From positions 62,001 through 126,000 of the forward strand of contig WFMF01000258.1 in assembly GCA_011033025.1 (NCBI GenBank): 64,000 nt of DNA. Direction: 5' to 3'. Below, piece after piece: positions 56,001 through 64,000 of this stretch. The notes beneath the pieces were generated by a model, which was not told the origin of the DNA, did no database searches, and was given only the letters and a program-made list of their open reading frames with translations. A program made the translations under genes and the position numbers. The stretch comes from Beroe forskalii. Lineage: Eukaryota > Ctenophora > Nuda > Beroida > Beroidae. Within the stretch, counting starts at the first letter, position 1, and each line of letters begins with the position of its first letter.

Positions 56001-59000
56001 AAACTTTCAGGATATTTTGGGCAACATCTGACCAATATGACCCTGGAGTTGCAAACATTTTTGAGTCCCAGAAACAGAGATATGAGCAAAGAAACAGAGA
56101 TAGGGCAAATCCCGCTTTTTGTTGATAACTGAGACATTTTTGAGCTATGTACTAAATTGGTGGTGCAAGAAGGTATAGCCTATACCTATGACATCACAAA
56201 ATTTCATCAAGAAACTCCAAACACAAGTCGAGTTATTGACTCTCAAAATTTGGAATATAGCCGAAAAACTGGTTTTTTGTTGATATCTCGGACATTTTTT
56301 GGGCTAGACACTTCAAATTTTTGCTGAAAAAACTTTCAGCCTATTCCTAGGACATCCCAAAATTTCATCATTAAATTCCAAACACAAGCGGAGAAATCGA
56401 GCTCTACAATTGTCTACTTTTTTTTGGCACACCCGGTATATTATTGTTTTAAGATTGAATTTCATGAAAAAGAACAAAAAGCAATCTTGTCATCTCTTAC
56501 TTTTCTGAAAAACTCTCAATTTCATTCCCATACCTCCTTGTATCGTAGAGAAAGCTTTGTCAGGGAGGTAGCCAAAGCAGCCCCAAGGAAGAACTCCCCT
56601 TCAAGCAGGAACTTTCTCAGCTGAGGCTTGTCTGAAATGTAGCCATATGGGTGATTGGATTGGAATACTTTGCCAATTTTTGGTATCAACCTACTTGCTG
56701 CTACTAACTTTTCTTGATATCATATGACAATGATGGCCTCTGGGCGAACTTTAGGGTCCCAAACCCCTAAACCCCTACACATAATTCCCCATCCCCAAAT
56801 GTTGTTGCTGAGCTGTAGACAACCCTCTACATACCATCGGTGCTGCTGGTTGTGGTGGACAGTGCACTCTGGGTAGCGTAGGTTCCATCTGCAGTTACAC
56901 GGGACTGTGTAGTGACTACTGTAGTGGTAGACGTGTCTGTGTCTGTGTTAGCACTCTGGGGAAGGGGAGGATGAGGAATAGAGACATATGAGGGGAAGAG
57001 TTTACTGTTCCGCTATACAAATTCAAGTGAAATTTGGTTACTATTTTGGTGAATGTGCTTCAACTTCGTTCAGAGATAAGCTCCAGGAAGCTTCACCAGA
57101 TGTTGCCACTTGACAGTTTCACTCACCTCTCGTATCTCAGTGTCTACAATGGGGAGATCCCCCACCCCTTCCAACACCACATCTATCATATTCCTGATCT
57201 GGTCTTCTGTTACACAGTACTCTCCCAGAATCCACAGCCCAGCCTGAAGGATAGGGAGTGTGAGTGCGTGTAATCCACACACCTTCAACACGAAAAATGA
57301 TTCCAAAAGACAAAATGAATTATTAGATAAAATCGCAGCGGCGGTATCAATAATCTTCCCACTCACATGCAGTACAGAGATAGATTTGATGGAAGACAGG
57401 GAGTTGAGCAGCTTCTGAATGATGCTCGGCTGCAGGTTCTCAAACCTAGTGACAGCTTCCCTCACGAACTCAAGTACACTCTCTGCAGCTTGCTGGGGAG
57501 GATATAAAGTTAGTTAATTTTGATGAGCAGTGCTGTCACTCAGTGACGGAAAAGTTTTCATGCCGGGTGACGGTGGCATTCCAATTTGAAAAAGTTTCTT
57601 GGCCCAGAGGAGATGCTAGTCGACGGTACAATTTTTATCAAATAAGTCAGATACCATTGTCCATTGAGTCCATTGATTCACAGTTAATTAACTATAGGCT
57701 GGATCCCTGATCCAGTAAAATGTACTACCCCCCTGCAGCTAATCCAAACTCTACTTCCCTCCTTTTTAACATTCCATCTCTCACCTCGTTGCCCTCAGCG
57801 AGGAAGTCCATGAGAATGGGCACCACAATCTCCGCTGTGATGGGGAACTTAACCCCGCACTGGTGTAGTGCTTTCACTAGCAGCTGCTGGTACGTCTTGT
57901 TGTTTTCTGAGGTAAAGAACATGTTTGTGAGTGAGAGCTGCTGTTGACGCCAATATATCTTGTAAAACGCCCCTCAACTATCGAATATCGAAATCAGAGA
58001 TTTTCAGTAATTTACAAAATAAGTTGATGACATCAGAAATAACGAAACATTTAACAACTTACGGTCGATATCAGTAGCGTTATCAGAGTAGGTTTTGATA
58101 ACCTCCTTCTTGAGCAGGGAGACAACATCCTTCACGTTCCTCAGAGTAATCAGAGACATGAGGAACTCCAGAGTTCTGCGTCTCACTTCCAGGTCATTGG
58201 AACCAAGGATACGGAGCACGTCCATTGACAACTCTTGCTGGAGGTAGCATGTGGGGTTAAAGGATTAAGAAACAAAAAGAAATGTCAAATGATTATGAAA
58301 AACCCAGATTCAAAGATAGATAAATTTAAAATTTCGTTCGAAATTTAGCTATAAATCACTGTCGTTGAACAGGAATATGGGGATGGAATTCCTCCTCACT
58401 CACAAACCTGAAGAGCTAGATCGTGTTTGTGATCGTTCTGCAGCTTGACCAGCTTGTCCAGGACCACTAACTTGACGTTGTTATCACTCTCATGCACGAT
58501 GAGTTCCACGTAACACTTAGCTGCAGCTTTGATAGCAGTGGGGGTGGAGGATAGGGTCACTAGTGTCCCTGCCGCTTCATACCTGACACAAGGGGTGATC
58601 AGTGGAGGGATGAATTACGGTATAGTGAAGAATTAATATAATGAAGAAAAATTTCGTTACTGTTGAGTAATAGTATAATGATGATAGATTTCAATTATGA
58701 TTAGCATTCACAATTCAAGATACCGCGCACAAACAAATTTAAGGAGTTAAAACCTGACACTGGCGGAGTTGCTGCTCAGCAGATTGTACACTGTTCTGAT
58801 GAACTTGGCTCGTTCCGTGGGTTTGGCTTGACACACCTTGTAAATCAGCTCAACAATCACCAGTTGGAGAATGTCACCTGTGAACAGTGCTTACTTAGAA
58901 ACAGTCTAACTTGTTAAAATAAACCCCTATAATAGCATCGAAAAGGAAATGATAACAAGAAACAGATAATTAAAGAATCTGCGACTTTATTTGATTTCAG

Positions 59001-60109
59001 AAAAAGGAGCATACCAAATGTTTCAATCTCATCAATGCAGGACTGAAGGTAAGCAAGAGCTCTTTGCTGGTCAGTATGTATCAGCATGATGAAGGCATTC
59101 CGTTTGCAGGACGGATCTTGTTCACTTTCCAAGTGGTTCTGGATCAACTCAGGAGCATCAGGAACCAAAAACTAAAAAAACAACGATTAGTCAATGAGAT
59201 AATGATAAGTGGGATTAATAAAAGTAGTATATACTTCCCTTTCAGATCATAACGTTTTGTGACGTCAATTACAGTTCAGTGCCAGATCAATACTTTCACC
59301 GGAAATAACAGTGCAGTGTGTCAGTGTAGTACCTTGATGTTAGCAGTTACCTCGAAGTTCCTGTAGATAGTGTACAGAGCTAGAACAGCATTCCTCCTCA
59401 CATAGGAGTACTTATTATCCAAACATGCCCGGATGGATGGCATCAGTGGTTCCAGGAGCTCAGGTTCTCGGACTTTACACAGGAATCTTAGAGTGGATCC
59501 TCTGATGAACTCGTTGGGGTGGATCAGATCCTGTAAGGGATTGATTAGTGAAGGAGACACAGGAGTTTTACTTTATGAAAGAATAGTCCCAAATTATTCC
59601 AAAATGAATCTATTTAAGTGGTCTTTTAATTTGGCCCTAACTTGTTATTGTTACCAGTAGCAAAACTTTATTAGGGTTTAGAATGGGAAAAAAGAATCCT
59701 AACTCATGCTCTAAAGTTAAGTCAGCAAACAATGATAATAACATGAATTTTTCTGATGAGAAATTTTCTTGTTTCACTTAATTAAACGTTTAAACTTCTA
59801 GCTCTTAAACAAAGATATAATTTTTAACAGCACAACAACATTGAGATTGAAATTGAAAATAGTTTTTACAGCATAATTCACATACTTTCCTGTAAGCATC
59901 ACAGACAAGAATCATTTCAGTCAAGAGTTTTCCAGAAGAATCTCTCTTTGGTACAATCTCCCAAAATATGAAAAGCAGCTTCTTGATAGTATGGTCCTGT
60001 TCAGGTAATACATATCGAATGATATGCATCAACAAGCCTGGCATCTTTTCCCCAGCTTGCATCATTATAATGGCATTCTTGAGGGCTTGTATCTTGACAA
60101 TGGTTGAAC
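47078..60109 (-). CDS. COPB1: Coatomer subunit beta (beta-COP), first exon not found
   Basis: Beta-COP is a core COPI coat subunit for Golgi-to-ER transport. Exons in order: 60109-59886 ([20 protein letters not shown]), 59530-59351, 59171-59015, 58877-58754, 58582-58408, 58237-58063, 57906-57785, 57492-57367, 57243-57127, 56955-56835, 56631-56534, 55302-55145 ([20 protein letters not shown]), 54958-54815, 54602-54494, 54354-54136 ([20 protein letters not shown]), 53830-53680, 48434-48221 and 47240-47078 (stop). Armadillo-like adaptin repeats make up the first two thirds, and the appendage domain the last third, ending [20 protein letters not shown]. The first exon (about 45 residues in the human protein) was not recognised upstream. 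The intron 53680-48434 is about 5.2 kb and contains a receptor gene on the other strand. The last two exons also exist at 43216-41681. Confidence 0.9.
48100..48221 (-). repeat. Tandem array of the 5' splice site of the COPB1 penultimate exon
   Basis: On the minus strand the exon ends at 48221 with AAG|GTGAGGAGGGGTGG. Downstream, a ~30-bp unit ending CTCTAG|GTGAGGAGGGGTGG is repeated three times, each unit offering AG|GTGAGG, a near-consensus donor. Looser copies continue to about 47860. Use of the later donors would add roughly 10 codons per unit or introduce a TAG, depending on phase. Confidence 0.8.
48435..49165 (-). repeat. Tandem array of the 3' splice site of the COPB1 penultimate exon
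   Basis: A ~53-bp unit occurs 14 times counting the real exon border at 48434; starts of the GGAATTCTGAGG word are near 48429, 48482, 48537, 48590, 48642, 48697, 48751, 48803, 48858, 48910, 48962, 49018, 49070 and 49126. On the minus strand each unit reads a pyrimidine-rich stretch, CTCAG|AATTCCGTAAGATGTGG, then GCAGAGTTCGAC, which is the acceptor plus the first 25-30 bases of the exon. The distal unit has only one extra copy (about 43260). Confidence 0.92.
50439..51262 (+). mobile_element. Helitron-like non-autonomous element, copy D, with empty site known
   Basis: It begins TCTCTAATATAATTTGGAGA after A and ends with the hairpin GCAGGCCCAACGGGCCTGC then TAG, before T. The duplicated unit keeps the uninterrupted site at 44812-44830 (CCAAACA|TTATGCAAAATTT), which fixes the insert as 824 bp placed exactly between A and T without target duplication. 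This is the hallmark of Helitrons, here with the 3' hairpin running right up to CTAG. Confidence 0.88.
51520..52355. other. Upstream region of the receptor gene, no gene seen
   Basis: AT-rich non-coding sequence within the large COPB1 intron. It probably holds the promoter of the receptor gene that starts at 52356. Confidence 0.45.
52356..53430 (+). CDS. Seven-transmembrane receptor, rhodopsin-like, nested in a COPB1 intron
   Basis: Two exons, 52356-52858 and 52965-53430, are joined in phase across a 106-base GT-AG intron, giving about 322 aa. The start [10 protein letters not shown] carries an N-glycosylation site (Asn-Ala-Thr). Hydrophobic helices include [17 protein letters not shown] (TM1), [19 protein letters not shown] (TM2), a TM3 after the Cys in [33 protein letters not shown] (TM4), [13 protein letters not shown] (TM5), [20 protein letters not shown] (TM6, with the W-L-P of class A receptors) and [20 protein letters not shown] (TM7). 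The usual DRY is replaced by Asn-Lys-Trp, and NPxxY by SPLSY. The ligand cannot be inferred. It lies on the opposite strand within the 5.2-kb COPB1 intron. Confidence 0.85.
53431..53679. other. Short gap between receptor stop and COPB1 exon
   Basis: Probably the receptor 3' UTR and COPB1 intron. Nothing else seen. Confidence 0.5.
53935..53990. repeat. GCGCGC hairpin in a COPB1 intron
   Basis: TGCGCGCGCGGCC and GGCCGCGCGCA are inverted around CG, followed by AAAAAGTACACG. It belongs with the dispersed AAAAAGTAC/GCGC foldback family seen at 845-985. Confidence 0.55.
55395..56436. mobile_element. Long foldback DNA transposon (Tc1/mariner-like ends), 1.04 kb
   Basis: Ends CCGGGTGTGCCAAAAAAAGT and ACTTTTTTTTGGCACACCCGG are flanked by TA on both sides, the target duplication of Tc1/mariner elements. 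The two halves are inverted copies over about 450-480 bases each (for example CAAGCTGAGAAATCGAGC-type words at both ends), so the element can fold on itself entirely. No transposase frame. It sits in the COPB1 intron between exons 56534 and 55302. Confidence 0.88.
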
Positions 60110-60699
60110 CTGAAATGAAACCAATAAAGAAATTCTGAATTATTTTCATAGTAGCATACTAGCATATTTGTGAATGAATTCAGACCCTATTGGGACATTC
60201 ATACAGAACCAATGATTGAATCAAGAGGGTTGGGAACCAAATAAGTTGAAAATTGAGTTAAAACCAACCATTTTCGAAGTCTTGCTTCAGGGATTGCTCT
60301 GTGGTGTGTCTGATATGTTAACATTAATCAGGACAGAGCAGGGCTGCTCTAAAGATGCCATGGCTCAGAGGGTAATACGGTTAAAATGTTTTGAGATAAC
60401 TTGTAGTGATAAGTCAAAATGCTAACTTGCTAAATAATGCTGGCATACAGAGAATTATACCTGACATATACCTCATTGCCCCTTGCTAAACCTGGTTAAT
60501 TCAAATCATTGTTAGACAATTTTCTTAAGACCAGTAATGTATCAGTATTTGAAGAAAAGGGTGGATGCATGTCTTGAAGAATGACAGCAAATATGGTATC
60601 AAATTCAAAAATAAGGCTAAAGTTAGTTTAAAAAGAAAAATAAATAAACAAATATGAGGAAAACAAGTAGGATCTTATAAAATGGAAATTAAAAGCACA

Positions 60700-60978
60700 C
60701 TACACATCTTGCATTTCCTTCAATCTTCTGATAGCTGATCTGACTGTGGCAGCTGCTGTTGTACTCACTGCATATGCTCCTCCAGCTATGGTTTTCTTGC
60801 ATGCTTTACAGGACCAGATACCAACACAAGTTCTTTTCATTGAATCTTTACCACAAAAGTTGCATGTGTATTTTGAATGCTGTGATATTTCAATTTTCTT
60901 GATCATCTTTCTTAAAGATGCTCCATATCTGGTACCATATTTACCAGTGATGCCTACTTTCTTGGTCCTTTTAGCCAT
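60700..60978 (-). CDS. RPL37A: 60S ribosomal protein L37a (eL43), intronless
   Basis: It is a small zinc-binding protein of the large ribosomal subunit. The frame of 92 aa is exactly the family length, [20 protein letters not shown] through [20 protein letters not shown] to [13 protein letters not shown]. The zinc ribbon is intact (CNFC ... CKAC with 14-17 residues between pairs). No intron. Codons are notably AT-rich, unlike RPS5 and UBA52 in the same window. It lies just upstream of, or within the first intron of, COPB1 on the same strand. It may be the functional gene or a well-preserved retrocopy; the sequence alone does not decide. Confidence 0.92.
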   Translation of the reverse strand: MAKRTKKVGITGKYGTRYGASLRKMIKKIEISQHSKYTCNFCGKDSMKRTCVGIWSCKACKKTIAGGAYAVSTTAAATVRSAIRRLKEMQDV

Positions 60979-61090
60979 GACTAAAACTCAAATTTGATTG
61001 GTTACCAATTGAAAAGTGGTTAATCTAGATCACATATTTTTCAAACTGCTTAAATTTTTACTTGAAAAGTTGATAATTAATTAATTAATC

Positions 61091-62441
61091 GGTAAAAGTG
61101 TCACAAGAGTTGTGATTTTTGTCCAATGGATCCATTGGATCCATCATGTCCAATGGACATGTCCAATGGACGTCCATTGGACATCCAATGGACATCCATT
61201 GAACATGATGTCCATTGGTAAAAATGTCCAATGGTGTTCAATGGATCCAATGGATCCATTGGATCCATTTTTGATGTATAATAAATAAATAAATTAGAAC
61301 ATTTCTTACACGCTTAGACATTGTCAAATAGATTTCTAGGAGGGAACTATTTTAGCCATTTAAGCGTGACTAAAACTAAACCTTATGACTCTGATAACAA
61401 AAATCCAATGTCAAAATAATCAGCTAAGAGTATTAGTACTAATACTAAATTAATAAATGGTGTCTGCACATAAAATCTTAATCATTCATTCATTCTATGT
61501 TAGAAAAATGCAGTATCAAAATAGTATGTCTTTAATGTTTTCTTAAATTTATCAATTTCTCCAATACTTCTAATTTCATATGGCAGACAATTCCAAACTT
61601 TTGGCCCAAAATATTCAAATGCACCTTCTGTTCTCTTAAGGTTAGCTGGACTAGGTACTTTAAGAATAAAGAAATCATTATCTAGCCTCAAGCTCATCCT
61701 CTTAGTATCTCAGTGATATCAAACTTTTTTAAATAAAGAGGTGCTAGATTGTTAATACATTTAAAAACCAACAAAGCAACTTTAAATCTGATTCTATAAA
61801 TAACAGGCAAAAAATGTAGTTTCTTTAAGTAAGGACTTATTGACAACCACTTTTTCTTTCCATTTAATTTAAAAATAAATCTCACAGCATTGTTCTGAAT
61901 TTTTTGAAGTCTTTGGAGGTTTTTATCTGTTATTCCTGCATAGATTGAATTACAATAGTCTATTGGACATTGTGTCCATTGGATCCAATGGATCCATTTT
62001 GTTCATTGGACACAATGGATCCATTGGACACAATGGATCCAATGGACACAATGTGCAATGGATCCAATGGATCCAATGGACATGTCCAAAAGTTATTAAA
62101 TAATTCCATTGGATCCAATGAACACAATGGATCCAATGAACAAAAATACCAGTCTGATGTCCATCTACCAAACCATGTTTGGTGATTGTGTCCATTGGAT
62201 CCACTCAGATGGATCCATTGAACATCCATTGGATCCATTGAACATGTCCATTGGACATCAAAAATGGATCCAATGGATCCATTGGATCCATTGAACACCA
62301 TTGGACAATTTTACCGATGGACATCATGTTCAATGGATGTCCATTGGGTGTCCAATGGACGTTCATTGGACATGTCCATTGGACATGATGGATCCAATGG
62401 ATCCATTGGACAAAAATCACAACTCTTGTGACACTTTTACC
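61091..62441. mobile_element. Foldback element of CCATTGG/GGATCC words enclosing a reverse-transcriptase fragment
   Basis: The outer ends GGTAAAAGTGTCACAAGAGT and ACTCTTGTGACACTTTTACC are exact inverted copies, and inversion continues for about 190 bases (61091-61279 against 62251-62441). Both arms, and the stretch 61963-62250, consist largely of TCCAATGGATCCATTGGAC-like words. The core 61290-61960 is unrelated coding remnant. AT words built on TTAATTAA flank the element. Confidence 0.8.
61500..61960 (-). pseudogene. C-terminal fragment of a non-LTR retrotransposon reverse transcriptase
   Basis: Two adjoining minus-strand frames, broken by a stop/shift near 61694, read IQNNAVRFIFKLNGKKKW, then LPVIYRIRFKVALLVFKCIN / NLAPLYLKKF and then GPKVWNCLPYEIRSIGEIDK / FKKTLKTYYF. 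This is the typical C-terminal tail of reverse transcriptases of the CR1/RTE type found in many animals. The catalytic part is absent. It is a different lineage from the element at 21.8-27.7 kb. Confidence 0.75.
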
Positions 62442-62449
62442 AATTAATC

Positions 62450-63100
62450 AATTGATTGATTGATAAGTATATTGACATTCAGCTCACTTGGTGCTGCTAC
62501 GCAGCACCTCATTTGCAAACGTCAAACCCAACAATTCACATTGATTGAATATTTTCTATCACATCACATGAATAAATTGTAACATGTGTTAAAATGAACG
62601 ATGTAGTTTTATATTGACTGCAGTCACTGCAGTCACTGGTCATCACTTATTTATGAATATTATCAGCAGGGGCCAGCTACAGTTGATGCTGTGACACTGC
62701 CTCTCAACAGCCATGAGCATTGGCTGTTTAAATAATGAATGAAGACAATCAGTTACCAAGTTGTCTTGAGGCACAGCATATTATTCTAATGTCCAAGCCT
62801 AGTCAGTAATAATATAAAATAAAACAAAGTCAGGTTTTGGGTCAGTGGCCAAGTCAGCACAAGCTTCATGCACTATTGAAATACATCAAGTCAATTTGAT
62901 TCAGATTGTTGGCTATTGACAACCCATGTGAAGTGTGAGAATTCAGCTTCATTGCTTGCATCAGCAGGTCAGAAAACATTCAACAAGATTCAAAATGACG
63001 AAATATTTGCTCTCAATCAAATTAACCAACCATAACTTTTAATTTACATATTTTTTATTTAACAAAATAATAAACATTTTTGCTGAATAGCAAATAGTAG
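62450..63100. other. Non-coding stretch
   Basis: No gene seen. It holds a short hairpin (GGTGCTGCTACGCAGCACC, about 62491-62509) and, at 62578-62606, a single-arm copy of the palindrome at 29743. Confidence 0.45.
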
Positions 63101-63106
63101 ACAATA

Positions 63107-63320
63107 CTACGGTGGCCGAGCAGGCTCACTTTTTTTTACATAAAAAATTTTACATAAAAGTTTTTTATGTAAAAATTTTTGAGCCTTTTCGTCCATCCCC
63201 GTGGCCGAGGAGGATCAAAAAATTTTATGTAAAAATTTTTGAGCCTTTTCGTCCACTGCAGTGGCCGAGAAGGATCATTTTATTTCACATAAAAATTTTT
63301 GATCCTCCTCGCTTCCATAG
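63107..63320. repeat. ~68-bp tandem repeats with AAAATTTTTGAGCC palindromic cores
   Basis: About three units of GTGGCCGAGGAGGATCA, then TTTATGTAAAAATTTTTGAG, then CCTTTTCGTCCA. Within units TTTTTACATAAAA and TTTTATGTAAAAA are inverted, and GAGGATCA faces TGATCCTC. Confidence 0.75.
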
Positions 63321-63329
63321 ATCTAATTT

Positions 63330-64000
63330 TAGCATAATGGCCATTGGCCACGTCGTTTGCACCTGCTGTGGCCGCGCGCGTTAGGAGGCTGATCTAGTGC
63401 GCACGCGCAGATGGAATTCTGACAAATTATTTGAGTCGATTTTTTGTATTTTTTGTTTTGAGCAGTAATTATTCAAATTAATTCGATGAAAAGACCGTAG
63501 AATTATTTTTCTTATGAACCATGGGCATGTGTTTTGAAATAAATGTTTCTGTTGAATCAATGATCTTAAATGTCAGTATAAAATCAAAATATCCTATAAA
63601 TCATTTTAATTATTTATTTCTATGAATTTATTTGAAATAAAAAGAAATCTTTCTTCAAGACATCAATTTCTATGAATAGAAGTATTCTGCAATGGATAGA
63701 GCTTCATGGATACTTTGGTTAATTGGGCTATCCATCTGAATGCTTTTGATGCTAAAAATCAAATTATTTTATGTTGTTAATTGATTCATGAATTATGAAT
63801 ATCTTATGAATTATGTTTTATAAAAGGATTGGGGCTATATTTGTGACAAATGTAAACTGTTTCTATGCTTGTACATTGATGTTTTAAAGAAATTCTTTAT
63901 TTTATGGATTTTTCTCTACTAAATTGGTAACTGCTGCTTCTCCAACATAGCCCTTTAGCCGCAAAAGTCAAGCCACAATAATGCAATGTCCCAGAAAATA
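63330..64000. other. AT-rich end of window, no gene seen
   Basis: No coding region recognised. GAAATCTTTCTTCAAGACAT at about 63645 repeats sequence found after the second BTB copy at 38064. Confidence 0.45.

Noticed and set aside
55380-56450. Viral or gene origin for the foldback in the COPB1 intron
   Set aside because: TA duplications and symmetrical halves without frames fit a non-autonomous DNA transposon.
60290-60400. A-box-like word GGCTCAGAGGGTAA suggesting a Pol III gene
   Set aside because: No B box at the right distance.
61950-62420. Frames rich in Met/Asp/Pro/Ile/His repeats
   Set aside because: Artefacts of the CCATTGG/GGATCC repeat, open in several frames on both strands.

Overview
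The window is a piece of nuclear DNA from an animal. Genes are split by short GT-AG introns (often 100-400 bases), the non-coding DNA is AT-rich, and the products are metazoan-type: an uncovering-enzyme-like phosphodiester glycosidase with EGF repeats (NAGPA), Rubicon-family RH domain protein, MED23, ubiquitin-L40 fusion, RNF10, CSN5/COPS5, beta-COP and a seven-transmembrane receptor. I cannot name the species. An invertebrate, possibly an early-branching lineage such as a ctenophore or cnidarian, is a weak guess from gene structure, not from a match. All exon borders were read by eye from GT/AG and reading phase and may be off by a base or two.

Layout. 0.6-4.6 kb: NAGPA-like gene (-). 5.6-6.4 kb: nucleoside diphosphate kinase (-). 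6.8-7.7 kb: ubiquitin-ribosomal L40 fusion (-). 8.2-12.1 kb: Rubicon/Pacer-like autophagy regulator in 11 coding exons (-). 12.3-16.35 kb: MED23 as one uninterrupted 4-kb coding exon (-). 16.9-17.6 kb: ribosomal protein S5 (-). 18.5-21.8 kb: an intronless RNF10 copy with a frameshift and a 5'-truncated COPS5 copy (-), the latter abutting a ~5.9-kb non-LTR retrotransposon (21.8-27.7 kb) whose ORF2 (endonuclease + reverse transcriptase) is intact. 30-36.5 kb: a mobile-element cluster with three Helitron-like elements, one of them nested in a 2.6-kb hAT-type element that has a perfect 8-bp target duplication. 33.8-38.1 kb: two related BTB-domain genes (+), the second broken. 40.4-51.5 kb: a tandem duplication of about 5 kb that carries the last two exons of COPB1 twice. 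52.4-53.4 kb: a two-exon receptor gene (+) inside a COPB1 intron. 53.7-60.1 kb: the rest of COPB1 (-). 60.7-61.0 kb: intronless RPL37A (-). 61.1-62.4 kb: a foldback element built of CCATTGG/GGATCC words that encloses a reverse-transcriptase fragment.

The genes do not form one pathway. Several are housekeeping genes (ribosome, vesicle coat, Mediator, nucleotide metabolism) in a repeat-rich setting. The most unusual structure is the COPB1 3' end: the last two exons are duplicated in tandem, both copies look usable, and in one copy the penultimate exon is flanked by a 14-fold tandem array of its own 3' splice site on one side and a short tandem array of its 5' splice site on the other. The same duplication provides empty target sites that define a Helitron-like insertion (824 bp, A|T target, TC...CTAG ends) and a Harbinger-like MITE (386 bp, TTA target duplication).
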